A stretch of DNA of 64,000 nucleotides, from assembly GCF_905220415.1 (NCBI RefSeq), contig NC_059550.1:1552501-1616500 (forward strand), read 5' to 3'. This stretch comes from Colias croceus. Its lineage: Eukaryota > Arthropoda > Insecta > Lepidoptera > Pieridae. A program made the position numbers and the translations under genes. Below the pieces are notes generated by a model. That model did no database searches, was not told where the DNA came from, and saw only the letters and a program-made list of their open reading frames with translations. Positions 20,458-32,228 of the stretch are shown one piece after another (positions within the stretch are counted from its first letter, which is position 1; each line of letters starts with the position of its first letter).

Positions 20458-20668
20458 CTAGCTGTTCCCCGCGGTTTCACCCGCATTACTTCGCTCCTGT
20501 TGGTCTTAGCGTGATGATACACAGCCTATAATTACATTTCTCGATAAATGGACTATCTAACACCGAAAGAATTTTTCAAATCGGACCAGTTATAGTTTCT
20601 GAGATTAGCGCGTTCAAACAAACAAACAAACTCTTCAGCTTTATAATAAGTATATTAGTAGATATAGA
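20458..20668 (-). mobile_element. non-autonomous Helitron
   Basis: Minus-strand 3' end CTAG at 20458 with a GCGGG/CCGCGG hairpin (CCGCGGTTTCACCCGC on +). Standard GAACGCGCTAATCTCAGAAA and CGATTTGAAAAATTCTTTCG blocks. 5' end around 20661-20668. Confidence 0.8.
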
Positions 20669-22288
20669 TTTATTGATGTATTGATGAATCGTCATATTAT
20701 AATAGTTAAGGTCCGTCTGTGACAATAATATAATAAATATTACATATAGATTTCTGCTCACTTTTATGTTTTTACACGATTGCTTTTCTCTATTTAAAGT
20801 CACATTCACTTCTACAATACTCTTATTTACTTTTAACAAAGAGTATACAACCGAATCATTTCAATGGCTTTTTATTGTTCGAAAATTCATTCGAATGCGT
20901 TCCTGTTTTCAAACGTTAAACTTAATAAAATACATAAAAATATATTTGAATGTATAACTACTTAATTATTTCCTCAAACAATATAATTTTATCTGCACCA
21001 TTTAAATAACACGTACACAAACCAAATGAACTATTACATATCTCCAATCAAGCCTAACATCTGTATTAATTACGGATATTACAATAAATATACAAAATTA
21101 ATTCGATTGTTATCAATTTGGTTCAATTATCACGCCCAACAATCACTTTATTAGCCTGTAAAATTTTAATCAACGACCAAAGTTAAATTTGTTGAAAGCG
21201 TAACAAAATAATTGACGTTTCAGGATATTAAAACCGCAATATCTTTTTTATTTAGCAAGTTTATTCACAGATAAATATTGAATGTTGGGCATATGCTTTG
21301 TATTAGTATAGTATTATTTCATCGTATCAATGGAACTCTGACTGTGCATCAATTGAAACTTTAATATCTACGAATACAATTTATATTTTAAACTGATAAT
21401 CTTAAATAATTAACATTTTATGTTTATTTTACTTAATTTAATAAATTTTGTCAAACTAAATCTAACAATAGGTAATGAATTCGTTTGTTTCTCCAAGACA
21501 TTTTCTTCATAAATTGAATCTAAGGTAGGTATACATAACATAGAAAAATATTCTAAAACAAACTCATCAGTAATTTGACTAACAAAATAAAAAATATTTA
21601 ATTCTTTATGTTACGCTCCGCCTACACGAAAAGGCAGAAAATTTTAGAAAAGCCTCGCGCATTCGGTACTCTAAAAACAAACGACCAAAGCCTTGATACC
21701 ATCAAATGCGGACAACTTAACGCAAATACACTTTGCCCTTGTATCACGGACCTAATAAAATGTTCGTATAGTTAACTCGTGCAAAAACTTTCATTTCGTG
21801 TTTATCCTTTGTTTTGTTGAATTATAATTTATAATTCTCGCTCCCGTAATTCGTCCTTTGAACTTATAAAAAACGCACAAAGATTAATTTATAATAAACC
21901 TGGGAACTATGAGAATGTTACATTGAAAATTTTGTTGCGTATAATTTCTTTGTTTTCGTTGTTGAATAGTTTTATAATGAATATTGAATGAGTGCTGAAT
22001 TCCCAAAGCTAGGCCTAAAACAATTTTTAGACTATAGTTTAATTATTCAGGTATACCTATTTCTGTGATATAATTACTGTCGCAAGTGAGCATCATTGAT
22101 TACAGAGATGTTTATTCAATAGTAGGTATATTTTTGGAATTGAGAAGCAACGATACCAAGAAGGAGAGTAGGTATCTAAATCTTATAATTATTGTTTTAT
22201 CTAGGTAATGATAAGAGTTTATGCTAATGAGCTGAACAAGAAGAGAGAGCGAGTAGAATTCGTTAAAAAATATTATTTAATTCCTAAA
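20669..22288. other. unannotated AT-rich region
   Basis: About 1.6 kb with no recognised repeat, splice-bounded exon or RNA gene. Short frames at 20576-20957 are AT-rich noise and partly overlap the preceding Helitron. Confidence 0.45.
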
Positions 22289-22482
22289 TCTATACTAATA
22301 TTATAAAGCTGAAGAGTTTGTTAGTTTGTTCGTTGGTACGCACTAATCTCGTGAACTACTGATTCGATTTGAAAAATTATTTCTGTGTTAGATAGCCCAT
22401 TTATCGAGGAAGCGCTATAGGCTAATCTCGCTATGACCAGCAGGAGCGGAGCACTGCGGGTAAAACCGCGGAGCACAGCTAG
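22289..22482 (+). mobile_element. non-autonomous Helitron
   Basis: TCTATACTAATATTATAAAG at the 5' end. The 3' end is GCGGGTAAAACCGCGGAGC followed by ACAGCTAG|T. 194 bp. Confidence 0.88.
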
Positions 22483-22506
22483 TGTACCTTTTACCTACAT
22501 TTAAAA

Positions 22507-22722
22507 CTAAATGTGCCGCGCGGTTTCACCCGCGTGGATCCGCTCCTGTACCAACAGGAGAGAATTAGCGTGAGAATATATTATAGCCTATATTACTCGT
22601 GGATAATGTAGCTTTCGAATGGTGAAAGAATTTTTAAAATCAGTCCAGTAGTTTATGAGCCTATTCATTACAAGCAAACAAACAAACAAACAAAGTTTTC
22701 CTCTCTATAACTTTGTAGTGTG
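22507..22722 (-). mobile_element. Helitron, degenerate 3' end
   Basis: CCGCGCGGTTTCACCCGCG hairpin near 22513-22531 (minus 3' side), with CTAG changed to CTAA. Internal TCGAATGGTGAAAGAATTTT, then ACAAACAAACAAACAAAG and TTCCTCTCTATAA near the 5' end. It lies about 25 bp from the previous Helitron in opposite orientation. Confidence 0.65.
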
Positions 22723-23210
22723 TGTAAATAGTGTAGACAAGAAATTACTAAAACATCTTGTAGTTGACTACTCTCAATCGCTATTGACTGCCATGATCGC
22801 AATTTGAGGAGGACTATTATTTCGCAGTAAACAAAGCCCTCTCGTTACCTCAAATGGTTTTACTGCCCTCTTAAACCATCAGTTTTCAATGTAACTCTAT
22901 TTTACGAGCAGTTTTACTTTTATGGCGAATTAAAACATTTAATTGGATATTAATTGGTTGTAAAATGTTTTAGAAGTGTAAAATACTACTTTGTAAGATA
23001 TTAATTACATTTATTATTATTTATTAGTAACCTGTACCTATACTACCCTCATGACATGACATGAGTAAATAACTAGATAGTACAGAGACAAAGCTTCATA
23101 CAACCGAGCAAATCGGTTTCACTACTACAACTTACAATCAAAACACGCATGTCTGCGTGCTACTGGGAAGATGTTATTGCATCGCTTACCACGTACCTAC
23201 ACGACGTAAA

Positions 23211-23392
23211 CTATACTAATATTATAAAGCTGAAGAGTTCGCCAATCTCGGGAAGTACTGGTCCGATCTAAAATTCTTTCGGTGTTAGATAGACCATGTA
23301 TCGAGGAAGGCTATAGACTATAATATCATCATGCTAAGGCCAACAGGAGCGGAGCACTGCGGTCTGCGGCTAAAACCGCGGAGCACAGCTAT
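23211..23392 (+). mobile_element. non-autonomous Helitron, 3' end mutated
   Basis: CTATACTAATATTATAAAGC start, GGAGCACTGCGG ... CCGCGGAGCACAGCTA end, with CTAG changed to CTAT. It has lost the GTTTGTTTG part. Confidence 0.7.
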
Positions 23393-23783
23393 TTTGAAAA
23401 ACCGTTCAGTGTTTATGGGCCATGGTGACCACTTAACATCAAGTTAACACGCCCTTTGCTTGCTCTGATATAAAAAAAACTTCTAAATAATTTACCTATT
23501 TTATTTGCCTACTTTCTATGAAAAAATTTCCACATCGCTGGGTTAAGTATAGGAAATTTCCATGGAAAAGGAAAAATTCGATAAAAAGATATTTTTAGGT
23601 TACTCAACATTCGAGCTGATTTTTATTTTTGTTGATCAAAATTGTACGTGTAAATATATTATTATTTTTTCACAGCGTTTATCAAATTAATATTTCGTTT
23701 TATAGCATTCAAAACGCTTTATAAATGAGATTTTTTAAGAATAAAAATAGAATCGAAAGAGTAGAAGAAATTTGATTGCTTAG

Positions 23784-23861
23784 GCGGGGTCACCAGTGGC
23801 CGAGAGGCTAGGCGTTGACCCGGTATGGCAAAAAGAGCCGGGTTCTAATCCCGCATGATCA
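23784..23861 (+). mobile_element. tRNA-like SINE head (Ser/Leu-type A box)
   Basis: A box AGTGGCCGAGAGGC and B box GGGTTCTAATCCCG are visible, followed by a T-run and CATTCTTTAAAAATG. The same layout occurs on the minus strand at 40040-40180. The acceptor ends do not pair, so it is not an intact tRNA gene. Confidence 0.55.
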
Positions 23862-23865
23862 ATTT

Positions 23866-25500
23866 TTTTCCATTCTTTAAAAATGTATAAGCATTTATAA
23901 AGTTTGTTCCCATTATTTGATAATGACTTGACAGACTAAATACATTAATTAATAGGCGAGTGATAAATAACTTTTAACATAAAAGATGCAACACTTAATG
24001 CAAAAGTTTGAGCTCGCTTTAAATATTATAATTCAGGTACACCAAAAGCGTGGCTTTACTCCTTAGCGGAGTTTCTTTGACCTATATCTTATACTTGAAT
24101 TTACATTAGCTTCTGTCCAGGACTGAGTTGCAAATTTTCTTCCTTGAATATTTAATTTATTAAATTCTGTTGCATTTGGTTACAAATAACCCTTTTAACC
24201 TTCTTTTAATCCTTTACCATAATTTTAAAAAGCTTTTTTCTGTTTAATGTATGTACTTGTAGATGTGGTTGACTTATTGTTATAAAATATTTAGTACCTA
24301 GTTAATTTAAAGAATTGATTGTGCTGTCAAAAATAAAAATTGCTACCTGTTAATAATAATAAATTAGGGATTTAAACGTAATCTTTGTTTTCCATTTCAG
24401 ACAATTATTTTGGGCGTAGGTACTTTGAAGCTATGAAAATATAAAGTTAATTTTGTAGTAAAATGAAACTTGAGCTATATAGGTCCACGTTATTATTATA
24501 ACGGTTAAAATTAGCGACATTATGAAGTTCGGTTATTACACAAAAATCTCGAGAAACCTATAACAATATTAATAAACTTTAAGCATAGTTAAATGTGTTT
24601 TTAAAGTGTTCGTACCTACAGTAGCGTTGACTTAATAAGTTCTGTGTATTTTTCCTCATCATCCCATTGAAGGAACGCAGGGTAAATAAGGAAGCAAGTT
24701 AATTCATTTTAAAGACCCCCCGCGGGGCAATAGCGTGCAGATTGTAGTTAAAAATGAATTACAATTTAACCTTTTATAGAGAACATTTAAGTTAGATAAT
24801 TAGGTCTCTCTGGAGTGTTGGAAATAACTAAAACGTTATCGTTGGTGGAATAGTGATCGTTAATGCCCAGTTTATTAGTTACCTATTTGTTTTAGGTTCT
24901 ATTTTCGTTTTTGGGAAAGTACCTATGTATTGATAGATTACGATGCTTAAAAATATTGAATACCTACTTAAATTAATATGAATACCTATTGCGCTTTTAT
25001 TTCTGAGGTGTTAATGTAAGTAGGTAGGTATATACTTATAGTTTCTTACACTTATTTGCATTGTCCGGTTATTACAGGCTAAATTAAATTTTATTTTTCT
25101 TCTACCTACCTACTACCAGTTCGTAATATCTATTTACCTACATAGATAGTTATGTTTCTATTCACCAGTTTTTAATTTTTATTAACTCACGTTGTTCCAG
25201 CCGAAATAACAAAATTCTAGTAACTTGTCATAGAATTTAAATATTATTTACACAGAACAGTAATGATTATTTACGTAGAATAAACCACAGAAAACAAAAA
25301 TGTAGCGTAAAATTAAAAACACCGCAATCCGTGAATTTTAATCCAAGCGGATATAAATTGTATTATCTGACGGTTACTGGTTCGTTGCAAAACAAACTCA
25401 TATCTCATGTAATTAAAGTTTATATTTGCGTGCATATTGTGGATTCAAGGAAATGCAGTTTTTATATGAATCTGACAGATACAAGCGGCTTTGTTAGAAA
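23866..25500. other. unannotated AT-rich region
   Basis: No gene seen. TTTTCCATTTCAG at 24389-24401 resembles a splice acceptor, but the following frames close quickly. Confidence 0.4.
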
Positions 25501-25668
25501 AATATCCGTGATCCGCAATCGCCGGTACAGCCTGAAAATCAGCGCTGCTTTTGTGCAGCATTTTGCTGAGGCTGTATCCGTTTGCCTAATTGTAAGATAA
25601 ATTTTATAATGTGTTTGGCTGTGTTTTTTTTGGCAATAAATTTCTTTTCTTTCTTTCTTTCTTTCTGA
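25501..25668 (+). mobile_element. probable LINE 3' end with (CTTT)n tail
   Basis: A GC-richer segment containing GCGCTGCTTTTGTGCAGC and GGCAATAAATTTC leads into (CTTT)n at about 25636-25664. Lepidopteran non-LTR elements of this type often end with AATAAA and a TTTC-type microsatellite. No diagnostic reverse-transcriptase sequence is present, so class is tentative. Confidence 0.4.
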
Positions 25669-25777
25669 TAAAAACATTTGAGATTTGATACGTGAAAGCT
25701 TATTTACGTTTCTTACCATTATAAAAATATTTCGCATTTATTATAATATTTAAGTACCTACCTAAGTATAAAAATAA

Positions 25778-25930
25778 GTTTCCGCCCGCGGCTTTGCCTG
25801 CGTTTTTATTTTTTAAGGAAAAACCCCCATAGTTTCCGTTACGTAGGTATACCTAAAGGAAGCCTATGTTGGGTTTTCAGCTACCTATATACAAAATTTC
25901 ATTGTAATCTGTAAGTAAGTATTTTTAAAA
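25778..25930 (-). mobile_element. degenerate Helitron
   Basis: TTTCCGCCCGCGGCTTTGCC at the minus 3' side and ACAAAATTTCATTGTAATC internally. Both ends eroded. Confidence 0.55.
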
Positions 25931-26280
25931 AGATTAGATTAAAGTATTTTTAAAAAGATTTATTTATTTCGTTTCTGCTTCTTCGTTTAACAATTGATTC
26001 CGATTTTGAAGAAAATTTTAACGGAGAATTTTTTTATCTGATTTGTCTGTTTATAGACAATATTGTACTTTTACCTACAACAAACTATATTATTATGTTT
26101 ATAAAATTAAAATAGCCATCTTGTAATAAAAATTATAATGCAAAAAACAGACTTTACCTCTACAGCAACACTTTTATACGTAGAAGTTCCGCTTTATTAA
26201 ATATTTTCCGCATTATTGCCGTGTTTTCTCTTTCTGGACGAGGTTTTAAGTTACGTATAGACAGACTTATATATATTTAA

Positions 26281-26455
26281 CTTATAGCTGTGCCGCGCTG
26301 TTTCACTCGCGTGCCTCCAGTCGTGATGATATTATATATAGCCTTTAGCCTTCCTCCATAAATGGGCTATCTAACACTGAAAGAATTTTTCAAATCGGGC
26401 CAGAAGTTCCCGAGATTAGCGCGTTCAAACAAACAAATAAACAAACGATAATATC
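26281..26455 (-). mobile_element. degenerate Helitron
   Basis: AGCTGTGCCGCGCTGTTTCA at the minus 3' side, GAAAGAATTTTTCAAATCGG internally and GCGCGTTCAAACAAACAAAT near the 5' side. CTAG is lost. Confidence 0.6.
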
Positions 26456-29180
26456 AGGATGGATTCAATCAGATATTTTAAAGTTTTACTCGAAGTATTT
26501 TTATAAATAGGTACTACATAAATATTATTATGTCTATTCAGTATTCATACACATTTTTGTTATTATTAACATACGAAGAATACAAACTGAAGGAATCTGA
26601 TGCAAAAAATAACACAATTCATTATCATAAAATATTTTATATCAAGGCATTTCATTAACAATCCTTTACGAAACGTTCGTGTATTAAGGAATTTCTTTAT
26701 AAGAGATTAAAGAATTAAAAATAAACAGAATGCCACGATAAAAATACATGGAATAAATATGTAAGATTAAGGGGAGGCTCCCTAAATTTTATGTGAATTT
26801 GCATTAATATTATGAAACAGTCGCACATACAATCAAAATGGAACTTTAGTATTTTACTTAGTTTTTTAACTTTAGTTATTGGGTCTTTTTCTTTCCGTGT
26901 ACAAGACAGTTACGTAATTTTAACATTTTAAATCGATTCATTTTGTACTCAAAACTCATTCCTTTTTTAAGGATTATTACATTTTTTTTAACATTCACTT
27001 AGACTTTATGTCTAAAAAAAATGTTAACAGTAAGAAAATATATTTTACTATCCAATTCCAAGATATTTTTTTTCTGGATCAAATATTACTTTAGTTATAA
27101 ACGAAATAAGAATTGAGACTTACGAGATTTAGTTTCGAGCTCGAACGCGATTAAAGAGCGCACGCGATATTCAACTTTATTACGGCTACTGTGTTAGCGT
27201 CTAGCACCGTAGCGGTCTAACCGGTCTCTCAAGTCTCAGTGCCAGAAATTATGAAGAAGCCTCCTCTTAAATAACTTTTCTTTATAATTCGACTTATCTT
27301 CGCCGTTGATAACATTCCGTAAAAAAGGGAACAAGATGAGTTATGTATTAACTTTGTTTACGAAAACATATTATATTTTGCGCGTTTTTTTCCGTATTTT
27401 GGTTAACAGGAACTTTATGAGAATGATAGGGGAAAGTTTGATATGAAATATTTTTGGCGTTAGTTATTTTTTATTGTGTGATTGTGTTTTCTATAAATAT
27501 TATCGTTTCGTATGAGTAAAGGCTCTCTATCAGATATCATTAAACAAATTCGTGTTCTATTAATTTAATATATCTAAAAAAACTGTAAGAGCGACTTGAG
27601 TTGGAATAACACCGTAACAAAAAACCTAACTTTAAAAATGTCAGAAAAATCATCAAAATCGGTTCACCCAGTTGAAAGCTCTGAAGTCTGAACAAACCGA
27701 AAAAAATACCTACAGTCAAATTGAGAACCTCCTTCTTTTTTAAAGTCGGTTAATGACTTCGTGACAATCGAAATGAAAAAAAGCCATATAAGCCTACGTT
27801 TGTAATTTGTATTTGTAAAAATATTCCGACGTTATTCTTGTTTCATTAATATCGCCCGTGACGTCATCGCGCCTCGCGGAATGTTCTCGAAGGGTAAAAT
27901 TGTGGAATTTTTCGCTCGTTTAAATTTTTTCCCCACTTCACGTTCAATAATGATAAAAATAATTGTTTTAAGTCTTTCATCGCGAAGCTGTTGATGTTTA
28001 ATCGATTTTTATCGTAATAAAATGACAATAATATGAGAAAGTTTTGAAATAAGTGCCTGAATAGCTTTTTGATGCTTTACACAAGGATATTCGTAATACA
28101 TAATATAAGGAATGTATGAAACTATATTAAACTAGGTACTTAGGTTTGTAAATTACCTATGTACAACTTTAAATACTCAGGAAAAATTCCTACTTCATAA
28201 ATGTAGAGCTGTTGTTAATTAAAGAAAAATAATTGTTAAGACGGTTGAAAGTTGGTTTATCTATCAAGCTACCTATCTATTCAGAAAGTGGTAGCTCGTA
28301 TCATCAGCTCGAAATTTTGATGTAGATACAGATTTTAACTTAGATAGGTCATAGGATTAACTTTCGTATCTTATTAATAGATAACAATTAATATAAATAA
28401 GTCTCAAAACTAACTATTTAACTATTTATAAAAGTTAAAAATAAATTATGTGCCATTTTTACAAATAAATATATTTTTTTATTTGACACTTCATTACAAA
28501 CATTATTTTTATAAAATATAAAAGTAAAAGTAAATAATAAATCACTTAGTTACAGCCTTAATAGGTAGGTATGTGTAACGAAGCGGCCTTATCACTTCAG
28601 AGTGATCTGTACCAGGCGACCCTACCACTTCAAATATTGAATCAAAAAATAATACAACACTAAAGCCAAAGAAATAAGTACAAATAATAGCATGAAGATA
28701 TTTGTTAGAAGCACGTTCATTTTGTTGGAATCAAATATTTGCGCTGGACTCGGAAGCGGTCGTGATTGAAACTCGCTCATTAGCAAAAATGGGAAATAAT
28801 ATTGTTTTAGGTATAAATAATATTGAAACTAGAAATTTATTCATTCACTATTATATACGTATGGGTTTGTGTACCTATTTTTATACGCATAAATATTAAA
28901 TATGAGTGATTTTGTAATTATTATGGAACAAAAAATAGATTTGTATGAAAGTATAATACCTCTAATATTAAGATAGACTATCCGCATAACATACTATTTG
29001 ACAGTTATTGCTTCTGAAATAATTTATACAGAAAAAAATTAAATAGATACCTACAGTAGAATTTTTTTTAAATAGAAATACCTATAATAAAAGGACTAGG
29101 TAGGTAGATGCTAATTTAATAATCTGAAAACATCTCACATGTCATTACAAAAATGGGATGCAACTAAAATTATCCATAGG
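26456..29180. other. AT-rich region with one GC-richer patch
   Basis: About 2.7 kb without a recognised gene. A GC-richer patch at 27115-27245 is bounded by GAGACTTACGAGA and the inverse TCTCAAGTCTC and may be an old transposon. The end of a CCGACTTCAAAAA-type repeat lies near 27720-27755. Confidence 0.4.
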
Positions 29181-29412
29181 TACTAATATTATAAATGCGA
29201 AAGTAACTCTGTCTGTCTGTCTGTTACTCAATCACGCCTAAACTACTGAACCAATTTTCATGAAATTTGGTATGGAGATATTTTGATACCCGAGAAAGGA
29301 CATAGGCTACTTTTTATCCCGGGAATCGACGGAATCCCGGAAATCCCACGGGAACGGGAACTATGCGGGTTTTTCTTTGACTGCGCGGGCGAAGCCGCGG
29401 GCGGCAACCTAG
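29181..29412 (+). mobile_element. non-autonomous Helitron (GTCTGTCTGTCTGTTACTC family)
   Basis: GTACTAATATTATAAATGCG start, ATCCCACGGGAACGGGAAC, and GCGCGGGCGAAGCCGCGGGC followed by GGCAACCTAG|T at the end. Confidence 0.82.
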
Positions 29413-29828
29413 TTAACTATATTTCCATCCTACGAATGCACAATAATTATTGTGAAATTGTAAAAGTCAATAACTTCTTCATTTAGGTATTTTTCGCAAA
29501 CTTATAAATGTACCTAAATTATCTGTTGAAATACGACAGGATGCCTAATTACGGAACCCCCGACAAAACGTGCTTCAATTTGAAATCTAATGAGTCGAAA
29601 TTATGTTCTAATTTCCGGAATATTTTTTTTCAATATTTGAAATGTTTTTACCTATGTATGAATTCGTTTAAATCAACGCCGGTTTCTAATTCAAAATGTT
29701 TTTACTTTTTACCTAGGTATCCCCTATCTCTAACTCATAGATAATGTTTTTTTAATAACATGAAACGTAAAAAAGCTTATAAAAAAGTTCGTGTGTGCCG
29801 AGTGTTCATGTGAGCACATGTGTCAAAT

Positions 29829-29945
29829 CTGAAACTTATTTGTCGAGATTCAAAGATACCAAAATCGTCGCCTTACTCCATGACGTGACGGTAGTGCCAT
29901 GAATTAAAATTTTACTCTCAACGCGCAAAAAGAAGTTTCACTTTA
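29829..29945. mobile_element. MITE-like element with GAAACTTNTTT termini
   Basis: The left end GAAACTTATTTGTCGAG and right end AAAGAAGTTTCACTTT are roughly inverse. Interior CTCCATGACGTGACGGTAGT and TTTACTCTCAACGCG are shared with 58372-58503 and, inverted, with 58994-59100. Confidence 0.5.
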
Positions 29946-30650
29946 AAAGTACAAAACAAAAAGATTTTTATGAACCAGGAGTTACATTAGCAACAAAACA
30001 TTCAAAATACCGTTTAGTGTAAGCTCGCATTAAAATTAACAAGCTGGCTTTAACGCAATCGGGGAAAAATGCAAGACGTTTCAATTCAGCAAAACTTTCT
30101 TATTACCTACGGCTCAGAATTTACTCAAATTAGAGTCAATTCATTCAAAATTGCCCTCTTTATCCGACTAAACAAGTATGCAGTTTGTATTATACGCGCT
30201 ATGGGGATAAGGTCCAAATTCGCTTGAATATCTGGCTGGATTAAGTTTTCATCAGTATTTCCGAGGCGAGGTTATGTGAAGTTATAAGACTATTGTTGTT
30301 TCCACGCTCCGTCCGGTTTCTCTCAACCGTGAAACTTGTCAACACATCCCGGATATACTTGTTATATTATACACAAAAATAAGTCTGATTGTTCAATAAA
30401 ATATATTAAGGGTTACCTATAAGTCAAATACACATAGCTCTGACCGAGGCCAGTTTTTTTTTTAAGTTTTTCTAGTAATTTTGATTAGTGTTTTATGAGT
30501 AAATATAACAGAATATTTTTATTCAGACAATTATCTAAATGACAAATATTGCGATAAATCTATGCAATTTATAAGATTGTATAGATGTATGTTTGTTATT
30601 CTGTGATTCGTGTACGGATTTATAGCAGGTAAACAATAAATTTTATAGTA

Positions 30651-30790
30651 CTAGCTTTCACCCGCGGAGTCGCCCGCGCAGTCAAAGAAAAACCCGCATA
30701 GTTCCCGTTCCCGTGGGATTTCCGGGATAAAACATATCCTATGTCCCGGGGTAAAAAGTAGCCTATGTCCTTTCTCGGGGATGTCTTGAT
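30651..30790 (-). mobile_element. Helitron, 5'-truncated
   Basis: CTAG at 30651 then CCCGCGGAGTCGCCCGCG hairpin, GTTCCCGTTCCCGTGGGATT and GTAGCCTATGTCCTTTCTCG. The TC end is missing. Confidence 0.75.
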
Positions 30791-31051
30791 TAGTATATAG
30801 GTTACATTTTTATTTTTTAACTATGAATAACATTTGAATTAACAAAGCATAGTATTTTAGTTTTAAACAAACATTGCAATATATTACCTATATTTGGTGG
30901 AATTTTGGTGGGTCTGTACGGTCTGTCAATTTTCACGTTGTGGCGTGACGTCACAGATTAGCTAGAGGTAGAGACGAGGTCGATGTAGGTTTCGATTTAG
31001 CTCTCAATCCGTAGTTCCTAAAACCTAGAAAATGGCGACCATTTTATGTGA

Positions 31052-31169
31052 AAAAGCAAATTGTTACATAGAAAATGGTAGAGGCGCTAAATTTACACAA
31101 TAATTATAGCTGGATAATATTATGACCTGAAATATTACTCTCAATGCGCCTAAAGAAGTTTCACTTTAA
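31052..31169. mobile_element. partial member of the GAAGTTTCACTT family
   Basis: TATTACTCTCAATGCGCCTA and AAGAAGTTTCACTTTAA match one end of the elements at 29.8 and 58.4 kb. The other end is not clear. Confidence 0.4.
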
Positions 31170-31267
31170 AAAAGCTGTTTTTTTATCCGTTCATAATACG
31201 TGGGTAAGTTTTGTATGTCTGTTTGTGTTAAATTGCTAATATTATAATCATTTTCTTATTGTTACAG

Positions 31268-31286
31268 GTACATTCACATTCCGGCA
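31268..31286 (+). CDS. candidate 19-nt microexon
   Basis: Seen: a strong acceptor tract (CATTTTCTTATTGTTACAG) ends at 31267 and GTAAGTAG begins at 31287, leaving 19 nt between. If the phase-2 candidate exons at 5024 or 5964 splice here, the shared codons read (R or K) then YIHIPA, ending in phase 0 with no stop. This phase match is one chance in three and gives only modest support. A random acceptor/donor pair in AT-rich DNA is the main alternative. Confidence 0.2.
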
Positions 31287-31725
31287 GTAAGTAGGTACTG
31301 CGAATTTATTATTATCTACCGTAGCAGTGTGCAGAAAGTATCGTGAAGGTAGGTACTAGGTATATGAAAAAAAAAACAGGTTAATTTTAATCAACCACTT
31401 ATAACATATTAGTTATATATTATCGTATTTATTCGGAATTACTCCAATGCACCCATTATTAGGTACATCTAGAATCGCTATTGATATCCGACCGTCTCGC
31501 GTCTCTCAAACGACTTTGACTGCGTTCCAATCCACGCTAGCAACATACTTTAGAAATTGTGATACGAAAACAACGATGTTTTTGTGATATGTACAGACAT
31601 ATTCGAATATCCCTTTGGGTATAATCTATTAGAAAAAACGCGTAAGAGAGCATGAATGTTGATTATAATTATGCTATTATAATAAAAGTGAAGTGTTCGT
31701 TGTTTGTTCGTTTACTATAACATTA

Positions 31726-32226
31726 TAGTAGAGCCATTTTAATAGGCAACATTTGACAGTTCAACAAAATTCAACAACGTAACCTAGTAACGACGACATA
31801 GAATAACATGATAATTCGTTTTGTTAGATCTGCACCTTTGCTTAACTTTTTTCAATTACGACTAGATATTTATAATAATAATGACCGATACAAGTAATTT
31901 TAATATTTCATTTTACTGATAAACCACTCTAAACATAATAAACAATTTCTGAATTGAACAACTGACGTCGCTACAATTTTGTGTCAATAAACCTTTTTCC
32001 TTTTTAAATACCAGAGACGTTACTCTAAAAATCGAAATCTGACATCTAGAATCGAATGCATTGATTACTTGTGAATAAAAATCATCATAAATTAATAAAT
32101 TCGATTGACAAATGTTTCAAATCCTTATCGATTAATTCACTTTAATCGATGTTTTTAAGCAGGTTACCTCTCTTCGAAGATAAAATTGATAGACGTCAAA
32201 TGTTGCCTATTAAATTGGCTCGACTA
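31726..32226. mobile_element. ~500-bp MITE with long TIRs and TA duplication
   Basis: The left TIR TAGTAGAGCC(A)TTTTAATAGG then CAACATTTGAC is matched by the inverse GTCAAATGTTG then CCTATTAAATTGGCTCGACTA. TA flanks at 31724-31725 and 32227-32228. Interior AT-rich, no coding. Confidence 0.65.
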
Positions 32227-32228
32227 TA

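Noticed and set aside
23784..23861. Possible tRNA gene
   Set aside because: A and B boxes are present, but the acceptor stem does not pair and the anticodon region is irregular; fits a SINE head better.
25331..25737. Open frames on both strands
   Set aside because: They overlap a probable LINE 3' end and a (CTTT)n microsatellite; no conserved motif.
27115..27245. GC-richer patch bounded by GAGACTTACGAGA and TCTCAAGTCTC
   Set aside because: May be a small transposon, but the inverse ends are imperfect and no target duplication was found.
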